Of a DNA stretch of 64,000 nt, positions 17,450-26,100 are shown one piece after another. Position numbers and translations under genes: made by a program. This stretch comes from Dryocola sp032051265 (GTDB lineage: Bacteria > Pseudomonadota > Gammaproteobacteria > Enterobacterales > Enterobacteriaceae): contig DAMBYU010000004.1 of assembly GCA_032051265.1 (NCBI GenBank), forward strand, positions 248,001 through 312,000, in the 5' to 3' direction. Position 1 is the stretch's first letter; the number at the start of each line of letters is the position of its first letter. The notes below the pieces were generated by a model, which had not been told where the DNA came from, did not search any database, and was given only the letters and a program-made list of their open reading frames with translations.

Positions 17450-17477
17450 TTGCACCTGACTTGCGTCGTGATATCAT
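17450..17477 (+). promoter_or_regulatory. Putative talB promoter
   Basis: TTGCAC, 16-base spacer, TATCAT, with TG one base before the -10 (extended -10). It lies about 55 bp upstream of the talB ATG in the yaaJ-talB divergent gap. The -35 is poor (3 of 6), so the call rests on the -10. Confidence 0.4.
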
Positions 17478-17532
17478 CAGGCAAGACCGGTTACATCTCC
17501 CTAACAAGCTACACCTGACGAGAAACACTATC

Positions 17533-18486
17533 ATGACGGATAAATTGACCTCCCTGCGTCAGCTGACCACAGTGGTTGCTGACACCGGAGATATCGCGGC
17601 AATGAAGCTGTACCAGCCGCAGGATGCTACGACTAACCCTTCCCTGATTCTGAACGCAGCGCAAATCCCTGAATACCGCAAACTGATTGACGATGCGGTG
17701 ACGTGGGCGCGTGAGCAGAGCAGCGATCGTGCACAGCAGGTAGTGGACGCCACCGATAAGCTGGCGGTAAACATTGGTCTGGAAATCCTGAAACTGATCC
17801 CGGGCCGCATTTCTACAGAAGTTGACGCTCGTCTGTCCTATGACACTGAAGCCAGCATCGCGAAAGCAAAACGTCTGATCAAGCTCTACAACGACGCGGG
17901 TATCAGCAACGATCGTATTCTGATCAAGCTGGCTTCTACCTGGCAGGGCATCCGCGCTGCTGAGCAGCTGGAAAAAGAAGGCATCAACTGTAACCTGACC
18001 CTGCTGTTCTCCTTTGCTCAGGCTCGTGCTTGCGCAGAAGCAGGCGTGTTCCTGATTTCTCCGTTCGTCGGCCGTATCCTCGACTGGTACAAAGCTAACA
18101 GCGATAAGAAAGAGTACGCGGCCTCTGAAGATCCGGGCGTGGTATCTGTAGCGGAAATCTATCAGTACTACAAACAGCACGGTTACGAGACCGTGGTGAT
18201 GGGCGCAAGCTTCCGGAACGTTGGCGAAATCCTTGAGCTGGCTGGCTGCGATCGTCTGACCATCGCTCCTGCGCTGTTAAAAGAACTGGCAGAAAGCGAA
18301 GGCGCGGCTGAGCGTAAACTGGCGTACAGCGGCGAAGTGAAAGCTCGTCCTGAGCGTATCACTGAATCCCAGTTCCTGTGGCAGCACAACCAGGATCCAA
18401 TGGCCGTTGATAAACTGGCTGACGGTATCCGTAAGTTTGCCGTCGACCAGGAAAAACTGGAAAAAATGATCGGCGATCTGCTGTAA
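17533..18486 (+). CDS. talB: Transaldolase B
   Basis: Pentose phosphate pathway enzyme that transfers a dihydroxyacetone unit between sedoheptulose 7-phosphate and glyceraldehyde 3-phosphate. The ATG at 17533 gives 317 residues, exactly the E. coli length; the upstream open frame is excluded by alignment. The Schiff-base lysine is Lys132 (ILIKLASTWQG), and the N-terminal signature TTNPSLILNA is present. Codon use is strongly biased, as in highly expressed genes. A strong terminator follows. Confidence 0.98.
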   Translation: MTDKLTSLRQLTTVVADTGDIAAMKLYQPQDATTNPSLILNAAQIPEYRKLIDDAVTWAREQSSDRAQQVVDATDKLAVNIGLEILKLIPGRISTEVDARLSYDTEASIAKAKRLIKLYNDAGISNDRILIKLASTWQGIRAAEQLEKEGINCNLTLLFSFAQARACAEAGVFLISPFVGRILDWYKANSDKKEYAASEDPGVVSVAEIYQYYKQHGYETVVMGASFRNVGEILELAGCDRLTIAPALLKELAESEGAAERKLAYSGEVKARPERITESQFLWQHNQDPMAVDKLADGIRKFAVDQEKLEKMIGDLL

Positions 18487-18491
18487 TCATT

Positions 18492-18522
18492 GGCGTGACC
18501 GGGGCTCCCGGTCACGCTTTTT
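18492..18522 (+). terminator. talB terminator
   Basis: Stem GCGTGACCGG/CCGGTCACGC followed by TTTTT, seven bases after the talB stop. Confidence 0.9.
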
Positions 18523-18594
18523 AGCGTTATCCTCTGTCTGCAATTCCCTTCGCCGTGTATCATTCCGTCTAAGTTTTGACTCTCCGGGAATGAT

Positions 18595-19182
18595 ATGAAT
18601 ACCTTACGCATTGGTTTAGTTTCCATCTCTGACCGCGCCTCAAGCGGCGTCTATCAGGATAAAGGCATTCCAGCGCTGACTGCCTGGCTTGAGCGTACGC
18701 TTACCACACCTTTCCAGATTGAAACTCGCCTGATCCCAGACGAACAGTCGGTAATCGAACAAACGCTTTGCGAGTTCGTCGATGAAATGGCCTGTCACCT
18801 CGTGCTGACAACCGGCGGAACCGGCCCGGCTCGCCGCGATGTTACTCCGGACGCAACGCTTGCGGTTGCCGACCGCGTGATGCCTGGCTTTGGCGAGCAG
18901 ATGCGGCAGATAAGCCTGCATTTTGTGCCGACGGCGATTCTTTCGCGTCAGGTGGGAGTGATTCGTAAACAGGCGCTGATCTTAAACCTGCCGGGTCAGC
19001 CGAAGTCTATTCAGGAAACGCTTGAAGGCGTGAAGGATGCGAGCGGTAAGGTACTTGTGCCCGGCATTTTTGCAAGTGTACCATATTGTGTACAGTTACT
19101 GGAGGGGCCTTATATTGAAACCGAACCGACAGTAGTAGCAGCTTTCCGTCCTAAGAGCGCTATACGCGAGACAAAATCCTAA
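18595..19182 (+). CDS. mog: Molybdopterin adenylyltransferase
   Basis: Adenylylates molybdopterin before molybdate insertion in molybdenum cofactor synthesis. 195 residues, as in E. coli Mog. The MPT-binding motif TTGGTGPARRDVTPDAT is at about residues 70-88, and GVIRKQALILNLPGQPKSIQ near 120-140. It stands between talB and an MFS gene. Its cofactor would serve molybdoenzymes outside the window. Confidence 0.97.
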   Translation: MNTLRIGLVSISDRASSGVYQDKGIPALTAWLERTLTTPFQIETRLIPDEQSVIEQTLCEFVDEMACHLVLTTGGTGPARRDVTPDATLAVADRVMPGFGEQMRQISLHFVPTAILSRQVGVIRKQALILNLPGQPKSIQETLEGVKDASGKVLVPGIFASVPYCVQLLEGPYIETEPTVVAAFRPKSAIRETKS

Positions 19183-19307
19183 AGTTATGGCGTTTATGAC
19201 ATAAGATGTAGTGCCTGTGGAGTGTCGATATTTAACCGTTATAGTAATGTTTGCTTTACAGCTAAACGGCAATAATTATCACACTCCATTTTGACGCGCG
19301 GTTCCTT

Positions 19308-20633
19308 ATGTCCATACAAAAAGCAACAACATCACCAGCCAGACCTCTGAACCGTCAGGATTACAAAACCCTGACGCTCGCCGCCCTCGGCGGCGCGCTT
19401 GAATTCTACGACTTCATTATTTTTGTATTTTTCGCCACGGTCGTTGGGGCCCTCTTTTTCCCGGCGGATATTCCGGAATGGCTGCGCCAGGTGCAAACCT
19501 TTGGGATTTTTGCCGCCGGTTATCTGGCTCGTCCGCTGGGCGGCATCGTGATGGCTCACTTTGGCGATCTTGTCGGGCGTAAGAAAATGTTCACGCTGAG
19601 CATTTTGCTGATGGCCTTGCCGACGCTGGCGATCGGCTTGCTGCCAACCTATGCCACGCTTGGCATTGCCGCTCCTCTGTTACTGCTTCTGATGCGTGTT
19701 CTTCAGGGGGCTGCAATCGGCGGTGAAGTGCCCGGCGCGTGGGTGTTCGTTGCCGAGCATGTTCCTTATAGGCGTATCGGTATCGCCTGCGGAACGCTTA
19801 CGGCCGGGTTAACCGTCGGTATTTTGCTGGGCTCTGTTGTTGCAACCCTTATCAATACCTCCATGACCCAGCAAGCTATCCACGACGGCGGCTGGCGTAT
19901 TCCGTTCTTCCTCGGCGGTATCTTCGGGCTGGTGGCGATGTATCTGCGTCGCTGGTTGCAGGAAACGCCGATCTTTATTGAGATGCAAAAACGCAAAGCG
20001 CTGGCCGAAGAGCTGCCGCTCAAGTCCGTGCTGGTTAACCATAAGAAAGCGGTGGTGGTTTCAATGCTCCTGACCTGGCTGCTTTCAGCGGGCATCGTGG
20101 TGGTTATTTTGATGGCGCCGACCTGGCTGCAAAAGCAGGTCGGCATTGCGCCTGCGTTGACGCTTCAGGCGAATAGTATCGCCACCGTGATGCTGTGCTT
20201 CGGCTGTATTACGGCAGGAGTGGTTATCGACCGTATCGGTGCGAGCAAAACTTTTATTATCGGCAGCCTGCTGCTGGCCGTGTGTAGCTGGATGTTTTAT
20301 CACCTTATCCCACTCTATCCTGAGCACCTGTTTATGCTGTACGGCCTGGTGGGGCTGAGCGTTGGGGTTGTCGGGGCGGTGCCTTTTGTGATGGTGCGGG
20401 CATTCCCGGCAGAAGTGCGGTTTACCGGCATCTCTTTTTCTTACAACGTGTCATACGCCATTTTCGGCGGCCTTACGCCAATTCTTGTTACTCTGCTGAT
20501 GGGTGTGTCCCCAATGGCGCCGGCCTGGTACGTGCTGGCGCTGGCGCTGGTTGGATTAGGGCTGGGGATCTGGCTGCGCCAGGATTTAAATCATGAAGGT
20601 GTGGCAGTGGAAAGGCCGCTGCAGCATTCATAA
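19308..20633 (+). CDS. MFS transporter, metabolite:H+ symporter family
   Basis: A 441-residue inner-membrane carrier with about twelve segments. Loop signatures mark the metabolite:H+ symporter subgroup (relatives of ShiA, ProP and KgtP): GALEFYDFIIFVF in helix 1, HFGDLVGRKKMF after helix 2, and RVLQGAAIGGEVPGAWVFVAEH in helix 4. The substrate cannot be read from the sequence; organic acids or betaine-like solutes are typical. It lies between mog and satP, which are adjacent in E. coli as I recall, so it is an extra gene. It has its own 125-bp upstream gap and a bidirectional terminator after it. Confidence 0.85.
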   Translation: MSIQKATTSPARPLNRQDYKTLTLAALGGALEFYDFIIFVFFATVVGALFFPADIPEWLRQVQTFGIFAAGYLARPLGGIVMAHFGDLVGRKKMFTLSILLMALPTLAIGLLPTYATLGIAAPLLLLLMRVLQGAAIGGEVPGAWVFVAEHVPYRRIGIACGTLTAGLTVGILLGSVVATLINTSMTQQAIHDGGWRIPFFLGGIFGLVAMYLRRWLQETPIFIEMQKRKALAEELPLKSVLVNHKKAVVVSMLLTWLLSAGIVVVILMAPTWLQKQVGIAPALTLQANSIATVMLCFGCITAGVVIDRIGASKTFIIGSLLLAVCSWMFYHLIPLYPEHLFMLYGLVGLSVGVVGAVPFVMVRAFPAEVRFTGISFSYNVSYAIFGGLTPILVTLLMGVSPMAPAWYVLALALVGLGLGIWLRQDLNHEGVAVERPLQHS

Positions 20634-20635
20634 AA

Positions 20636-20658
20636 AAAGCGGAGCCAGGCTCCGCTTT
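20636..20658. terminator. Bidirectional terminator between the MFS gene and satP
   Basis: Perfect stem AAAGCGGAGCC/GGCTCCGCTTT with a two-base AG centre, preceded by AAAA on the plus strand, so the minus-strand transcript of satP has a T-rich tail. It lies between convergent genes. Confidence 0.85.
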
Positions 20659-20683
20659 AAACTTTGCGACTTCAGAACTGAAA

Positions 20684-21250
20684 TTAGCGCTTTTCACCGA
20701 TTGGCAGCACGGTGCGGCCAAACTGCTCGTTGAGCACTTCGCCCATCGCCAGATAAATGGCGCTTGCGCCACAAACCAGGCCGATCCAGCCTGCAACGTG
20801 AATGATGCTTTCGTTATTCGCGAAATGGCCGATAGCCAGCAGGGCAAACAGCACGGTCAGGCTTGCGAACACGAACTGCAGCATACGTGCGGCCTGCAGC
20901 GTGCCGAAGAACATGAACAGCGTAAATACGCCCCACAGGCCAAGGTATGCGCCCATGAAATTAGCATCGGCAGCTTCGCCCGCGCCCATTTTCGGCAGCA
21001 GGATGATAGCGACCAGGGTCAGCCAGAAAGCGCCATATGAAGTGAACGCGGTCAGACCGAAAGTGTTCCCTTTTTTATACTCCAGCAGGCCCGCGAAAAT
21101 CTGCGCGATACCGCCGTAGAAAATCCCCATGGCGAGGATAATAACGTCAAAGCCAAAAAAGCCTGCGTTGTGCAGGTTGAGCAAAATGGTGGTCATGCCG
21201 AAGCCCATTAAGCCCAGGGGAGCTGGATTAGCCAACTTAGTGTTGCCCAT
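20684..21250 (-). CDS. satP: Succinate-acetate:proton symporter
   Basis: AceTr (GPR1/FUN34/YaaH) family protein that takes up acetate and succinate. ATG 21250 follows AGAGGAAC and gives 188 residues, the E. coli length; the longer open frame is discarded. The family signature NPAPLGLMGFGMTTILLN is at residues 8-25, with six membrane segments. Divergent from dnaK, with the heat-shock promoter region between them. Confidence 0.96.
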   Translation of the reverse strand: MGNTKLANPAPLGLMGFGMTTILLNLHNAGFFGFDVIILAMGIFYGGIAQIFAGLLEYKKGNTFGLTAFTSYGAFWLTLVAIILLPKMGAGEAADANFMGAYLGLWGVFTLFMFFGTLQAARMLQFVFASLTVLFALLAIGHFANNESIIHVAGWIGLVCGASAIYLAMGEVLNEQFGRTVLPIGEKR

Positions 21251-21397
21251 AGTTCCTCTGAAAAAATACTGAAATGTAATATGAATAAAGACCACGCCGC
21301 CATTAAAGGGCTACGGGGCGCGGCATCATAATCAGATGGCACGCCGGAATCTATGATCTAAAGGGGGGTGGCGATAAAAATTTTTTTTGCTTTGCCC

Positions 21398-21423
21398 CTT
21401 GATGGCGGACAAGCCGACCCCAT
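21398..21423 (+). promoter_or_regulatory. dnaK heat-shock promoter P1 (sigma-32)
   Basis: CTTGATG (-35) and CCCCAT (-10) separated by 13 bases match the sigma-32 consensus and closely resemble E. coli dnaK P1. It lies about 120 bp before the dnaK start. Confidence 0.85.
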
Positions 21424-21471
21424 CTTGTATGCAACCGCAGTTGGCGGACCTGAAAAAAACATGTTTGGGCA

Positions 21472-21499
21472 GTTGAAACACTCTTGTTTGCCCGCATAA
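21472..21499 (+). promoter_or_regulatory. dnaK heat-shock promoter P2 (sigma-32)
   Basis: GTTGAAA and CCCGCATAA, 12 bases apart, form a second sigma-32-type promoter about 45 bp upstream of dnaK, in the place of E. coli P2. The -10 is less perfect than that of P1. Confidence 0.7.
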
Positions 21500-21546
21500 C
21501 AGGTTCACAACCACATGACGAACATATTTTAAGTGGAGACGTTTAG

Positions 21547-23463
21547 ATGGGTAAAATTATTGGTATCGACTTGGGTACAACCAACTCTTGTGTAGCAATC
21601 ATGGATGGCACCACGGCACGCGTGCTGGAAAACGCCGAGGGCGATCGCACCACGCCTTCCATCATCGCTTATACCCAGGATGGCGAAACTCTGGTAGGTC
21701 AGCCGGCTAAACGTCAGGCAGTGACTAACCCGCAGAACACGCTGTTCGCGATCAAACGCCTGATCGGCCGTCGCTTCCAGGACGAAGAAGTACAGCGTGA
21801 TGAAGCCATCATGCCGTACAAAATCATTGGTGCTGATAATGGCGATGCATGGATCGACGTTAAAGGCCAAAAAATGGCGCCTCCGCAGATCTCTGCCGAA
21901 GTGCTGAAAAAAATGAAGAAAACGGCTGAAGATTACCTGGGCGAGCCGGTAACTGAAGCGGTTATTACCGTTCCTGCCTACTTTAACGATGCGCAGCGTC
22001 AGGCGACTAAAGACGCCGGCCGTATCGCAGGTCTGGAAGTAAAACGTATCATCAACGAACCGACCGCAGCGGCACTGGCTTACGGTCTGGATAAAGAAGT
22101 TGGCAACCGTACTATCGCGGTTTACGACCTGGGCGGCGGTACTTTCGATATCTCTATTATCGAAATTGACGAAGTTGACGGCGAGAAAACCTTCGAAGTT
22201 CTGGCAACCAACGGTGATACCCACCTGGGTGGTGAAGACTTCGACAGCCGTCTGATCAACTATCTGGTAGAAGAGTTCAAGAAAGATCAGGGGATCGATC
22301 TGCGTAACGATCCGCTGGCGATGCAGCGTCTGAAAGAAGCGGCAGAAAAAGCGAAAATCGAACTCTCTTCTGCACAGCAGACCGACGTGAACCTGCCGTA
22401 CATCACAGCAGATGCGACCGGTCCAAAACACATGAATATCAAAGTGACTCGCGCAAAACTGGAATCCCTGGTCGAAGACCTGGTAAACCGTTCTATCGAG
22501 CCGCTGAAAGTTGCGCTGCAGGATGCAGGCCTGTCCGTATCCGATATCCAGGACGTTATCCTGGTCGGCGGTCAGACGCGTATGCCAATGGTGCAGAAAA
22601 AAGTTGCTGAGTTCTTTGGTAAAGAGCCACGTAAAGATGTTAACCCGGACGAAGCCGTGGCAATCGGTGCTGCCGTTCAGGGTGGTGTTCTGACTGGTGA
22701 AGTGAAAGACGTACTGCTGCTGGACGTTACCCCGCTCTCTTTGGGTATCGAAACCATGGGCGGCGTGATGACTGCCCTTATCAACAAAAACACCACTATT
22801 CCGACCAAGCACAGCCAGGTGTTCTCTACTGCTGAAGACAACCAGTCTGCGGTTACCATCCACGTCATTCAGGGTGAACGTAAACGTGCGTCTGATAACA
22901 AATCTCTGGGTCAGTTCAACCTGGATGGTATCAGCCCGGCACCGCGCGGTATGCCGCAGATCGAAGTGACTTTCGACATCGATGCCGATGGTATTCTACA
23001 TGTTTCTGCGAAAGACAAAAACAGCGGCAAAGAGCAGAAGATCACCATTAAAGCTTCTTCTGGTCTGAACGAAGAAGAAATCCAGAAAATGGTACGTGAT
23101 GCGGAAGCTAACGCCGAGTCTGACCGTAAGTTTGAAGAGCTGGTTCAGACCCGTAACCAGGGTGACCATCTGTTGCACAGCACCCGTAAGCAGGTTGAAG
23201 AAGCGGGCGATAAGCTGCCGGCTGATGACAAAACTGCTATTGAATCTGCACTGTCCGCGCTGGAAACTTCTCTGAAAGGCGAAGACAAAGCGGATATCGA
23301 AGCGAAAATGCAGGCGCTGGCGCAGGTTTCCCAGAAGCTGATGGAACTGGCTCAGCAGCAACACGCTGAACAGCAGGCGGGTAGCGCGGCAGACGCGTCC
23401 AACGCTGGCAAAGAAGACGACGTTGTTGATGCAGAGTTTGAAGAAGTTAAAGACAAGAAATAA
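21547..23463 (+). CDS. dnaK: Chaperone DnaK (Hsp70)
   Basis: Main cytosolic Hsp70. 638 residues, identical in length to E. coli. N-terminal ATPase domain (about 1-385: GIDLGTTNSCVAI; VYDLGGGTFDISI; VILVGGQTRMP), linker DVLLLDVTPLSLGIET, substrate-binding domain and a lid ending in EEVKDKK. It works with DnaJ, encoded next, and GrpE (elsewhere), and also regulates sigma-32. GTGGAGA precedes the ATG. Strong codon bias; two heat-shock promoters precede it. Confidence 0.99.
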   Translation: MGKIIGIDLGTTNSCVAIMDGTTARVLENAEGDRTTPSIIAYTQDGETLVGQPAKRQAVTNPQNTLFAIKRLIGRRFQDEEVQRDEAIMPYKIIGADNGDAWIDVKGQKMAPPQISAEVLKKMKKTAEDYLGEPVTEAVITVPAYFNDAQRQATKDAGRIAGLEVKRIINEPTAAALAYGLDKEVGNRTIAVYDLGGGTFDISIIEIDEVDGEKTFEVLATNGDTHLGGEDFDSRLINYLVEEFKKDQGIDLRNDPLAMQRLKEAAEKAKIELSSAQQTDVNLPYITADATGPKHMNIKVTRAKLESLVEDLVNRSIEPLKVALQDAGLSVSDIQDVILVGGQTRMPMVQKKVAEFFGKEPRKDVNPDEAVAIGAAVQGGVLTGEVKDVLLLDVTPLSLGIETMGGVMTALINKNTTIPTKHSQVFSTAEDNQSAVTIHVIQGERKRASDNKSLGQFNLDGISPAPRGMPQIEVTFDIDADGILHVSAKDKNSGKEQKITIKASSGLNEEEIQKMVRDAEANAESDRKFEELVQTRNQGDHLLHSTRKQVEEAGDKLPADDKTAIESALSALETSLKGEDKADIEAKMQALAQVSQKLMELAQQQHAEQQAGSAADASNAGKEDDVVDAEFEEVKDKK

Positions 23464-23488
23464 TCGCCCTTTGAGCGGTTTATAACTG

Positions 23489-23521
23489 GCACGGGCGTAG
23501 GAGATTTCTCCACGCCCGTGC
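23489..23521 (+). other. Stem-loop between dnaK and dnaJ
   Basis: Strong inverted repeat GCACGGGCGT/ACGCCCGTGC in the 84-bp dnaK-dnaJ gap, with no U-tract after it. It may stabilise the dnaK message or partly terminate, which would explain lower DnaJ levels; this is inference. Confidence 0.6.
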
Positions 23522-23547
23522 ACGCATGTTAGGGGCAGAACAAAGAG

Positions 23548-24678
23548 ATGGCGAAGAGAGACTATTACGAGGTTTTAGGCGTCCCGAAGTCCGCGGACGA
23601 GCGTGAAATCAAAAAAGCTTACAAACGCCTGGCGATGAAATTCCACCCGGATCGTAATCAGGGTGACAAAGAGGCCGAAGGTAAGTTTAAAGAGATCAAA
23701 GAAGCCTACGAAATTCTGACCGACGAGCAAAAGCGCGCCGCGTATGACCAGTATGGTCACGCTGCGTTTGAGCAAGGCGGCATGGGTGGCGGCGGGTTTG
23801 GCGGCGGCGGTGCCGACTTCAGCGACATCTTTGGCGACGTATTCGGTGACATCTTTGGTGGCGGGCGTCGTCAGCGCGCCGCACGCGGTGCCGATTTGCG
23901 CTACAACATGGATTTAACGCTGGAAGAAGCCGTTCGCGGCGTGACCAAAGAGATCCGTATCCCGACGCTTGAAGAGTGTGACGTTTGCCACGGCAGCGGT
24001 GCGAAAGCGGGCTCCAAACCGCAAACCTGTCCGACCTGCCACGGCGCAGGCCAGGTGCAGATGCGCCAGGGCTTCTTTACCGTGCAGCAGAGCTGTCCGC
24101 ACTGTCAGGGACGCGGCACCATTATTAAAGATCCGTGCAACACCTGTCATGGCCATGGCCGTGTAGAAAAAACCAAAACCCTGTCGGTGAAAATCCCGGC
24201 TGGTGTGGATACCGGCGACCGTATTCGTCTGGCAGGCGAAGGCGAAGCAGGCGAGCACGGCGCGCCAGCAGGCGATCTGTATGTTCAGGTGCAGGTTAAG
24301 CAGCACCCAATCTTCGAGCGTGAAGGCAACAACCTTTACTGCGAAGTGCCGATCAACTTTGCTATGGCAGCGCTGGGCGGTGAGATTGAAGTGCCGACGC
24401 TGGATGGCCGCGTGAATCTGAAAGTACCGGGCGAAACGCAAACGGGTAAGCTGTTCAGAATGCGTGGCAAAGGTGTGAAATCCGTACGTGGTGGTGCGCA
24501 GGGCGATCTGCTGTGCCGCGTCGTAGTGGAGACGCCTGTCAGCCTGAATGATAAACAGAAGCGGCTTTTACGCGATCTGGAAGAGAGTTTTGGCGGACCT
24601 GGGGGTGAGAAAAACAGCCCGCGCTCCAAAAACTTTTTCGATGGTGTAAAAAGATTCTTTGATGATTTAACTAAATAA
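23548..24678 (+). CDS. dnaJ: Co-chaperone DnaJ (Hsp40)
   Basis: Stimulates DnaK ATP hydrolysis and delivers unfolded clients. 376 residues, as in E. coli. J domain at 1-70 with the HPD triad (KFHPDRNQGD), glycine/phenylalanine-rich linker (about 75-105), four zinc-binding CXXCXGXG repeats at about 144-205 (CDVCHGSG, CPTCHGAG, CPHCQGRG, CNTCHGHG), then client-binding and dimerisation domains. Co-transcribed with dnaK and ended by a strong terminator. Confidence 0.99.
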   Translation: MAKRDYYEVLGVPKSADEREIKKAYKRLAMKFHPDRNQGDKEAEGKFKEIKEAYEILTDEQKRAAYDQYGHAAFEQGGMGGGGFGGGGADFSDIFGDVFGDIFGGGRRQRAARGADLRYNMDLTLEEAVRGVTKEIRIPTLEECDVCHGSGAKAGSKPQTCPTCHGAGQVQMRQGFFTVQQSCPHCQGRGTIIKDPCNTCHGHGRVEKTKTLSVKIPAGVDTGDRIRLAGEGEAGEHGAPAGDLYVQVQVKQHPIFEREGNNLYCEVPINFAMAALGGEIEVPTLDGRVNLKVPGETQTGKLFRMRGKGVKSVRGGAQGDLLCRVVVETPVSLNDKQKRLLRDLEESFGGPGGEKNSPRSKNFFDGVKRFFDDLTK

Positions 24679-24703
24679 ATCATCGGCTTGCACCATGTAA
24701 GTA

Positions 24704-24740
24704 AAAACCTGAATCGGGTTGCCTCGATTCAGGTTTTTTT
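24704..24740 (+). terminator. dnaKJ terminator
   Basis: Stem AACCTGAATCG/CGATTCAGGTT followed by seven Ts, about 25 bases after the dnaJ stop. Confidence 0.93.
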
Positions 24741-24874
24741 ATTTCTGGCAGGCTGAACAGCAACTTTCGCTTTTACCGAGCTATTTCTGTTATATAAACT
24801 ACTTTTAACGAAGTATCAGCGCTGTTATTTTGACGCCCTGGTATCGGCTTAACGCTTGCATACAGGATGAAAGA

Positions 24875-26038
24875 ATGACGAAAACACTACAACGCTTTTT
24901 CCATGGTGATGCCGCAGGCGGCATCCTGCTGATTGTTGCCGCTGCAATGGCGATGATTCTGGCCAACTTCGATTTCACCAGCGGCTTTTATCAGGCATTT
25001 TTAGCAACGCCTGTTGAAGTACGCATTGGTTCTTTGGATATCAATAAAAACCTGCTGCTGTGGGTGAACGACGCTTTAATGGCCATCTTCTTTTTGATGA
25101 TTGGTCTGGAAGTAAAACGTGAAATGGTTGAAGGCTCCCTGGCAAACCGCCGGCAGGCCGCTTTTCCAGTGATCGCAGCGCTTGGGGGAATGGTTGTTCC
25201 CGCCGCGCTCTATTTAATTTTCAACTATCAGGATCCGGTTACCCGTGAAGGATGGGCCATTCCGGCGGCGACGGATATCGCCTTCGCGCTGGGTATTCTG
25301 GCGCTGCTGGGCGACCGCGTGCCTGTCGCTTTAAAGGTGTTCCTGATGGCGCTGGCCATTATCGATGACCTTGGCGCCATTATTATTATTGCCCTGTTCT
25401 ATACCAGCGATCTCTCTTTGCTTTCGCTGGCCGTGGCTGCAGGCGCTATTGCGTTGCTGGCCTTGCTGAATATCTGCAACGTGCGCCGTACTGGCTTGTA
25501 TATACTTGTGGGCCTTGTGCTGTGGACTGCCGTACTAAAGTCTGGCGTTCACGCAACGCTTGCCGGGGTGATTATTGGTTTCCTTATTCCGCTGAAAGAA
25601 AAAGAAGGGCGATCGCCTGCGCGTGAGCTGGAGCATGTACTGCATCCCTGGGTGGCGTTCTTAATTCTGCCGTTGTTCGCCTTTGCCAACGCTGGCGTTT
25701 CCTTAAATGGCGTGACGTTTGATGGATTAACGTCGCTGCTGCCGATGGGCATTGTTGCCGGTCTGTTTATTGGTAAACCGCTGGGCATCAGCCTGTTCTG
25801 CTGGGCTGCATTGAAGCTTAAACTGGCGAGCCTGCCCGAGGGCACAACGGGCAAAGATATTATGGCCGTGGGCGTGCTGTGCGGGATCGGCTTTACTATG
25901 TCGATCTTTATCGCTTCACTGGCCTTTGGCAGCGTTGATCCGGAGCTTATTACCTGGGCGAAACTGGGCATTCTTCTGGGGTCGCTGCTTTCCGCCGTGG
26001 TGGGATACAGTATGTTAAGGAGCCGTTTTTCATCTTAA
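24875..26038 (+). CDS. nhaA: Na+/H+ antiporter NhaA
   Basis: Expels sodium in exchange for two protons and maintains pH and salt balance. ATG 24875 gives 387 residues (E. coli 388) and has AGGA upstream; an earlier in-frame start is not supported by the family N-terminus. The ion-binding Asp-Asp pair (AIIDDLGAII, near residue 164), WAIPAATDIAFALG and the closing GFTMSIFIASLAF block are all present. A hairpin without U-tract (CCGCTGATGACGG arms, 26045-26071) separates it from nhaR. Confidence 0.97.
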   Translation: MTKTLQRFFHGDAAGGILLIVAAAMAMILANFDFTSGFYQAFLATPVEVRIGSLDINKNLLLWVNDALMAIFFLMIGLEVKREMVEGSLANRRQAAFPVIAALGGMVVPAALYLIFNYQDPVTREGWAIPAATDIAFALGILALLGDRVPVALKVFLMALAIIDDLGAIIIIALFYTSDLSLLSLAVAAGAIALLALLNICNVRRTGLYILVGLVLWTAVLKSGVHATLAGVIIGFLIPLKEKEGRSPARELEHVLHPWVAFLILPLFAFANAGVSLNGVTFDGLTSLLPMGIVAGLFIGKPLGISLFCWAALKLKLASLPEGTTGKDIMAVGVLCGIGFTMSIFIASLAFGSVDPELITWAKLGILLGSLLSAVVGYSMLRSRFSS

Positions 26039-26100
26039 TTTTCACCGCTGATGACGGGCCGTCGTCAGCGGATCGATAATTTCCCCGGGAGTGAAAACGC

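Noticed and set aside
17317..17484. N-terminal extension of yaaJ to 17484
   Set aside because: It would run through the talB promoter region; the family start MIDFLHFINDILWG with GAGG upstream at 17316 fits better.
21529..22863. 444-codon open frame antisense to dnaK
   Set aside because: It mirrors the strongly biased codons of dnaK; no family resemblance, no ribosome site. A shadow frame.
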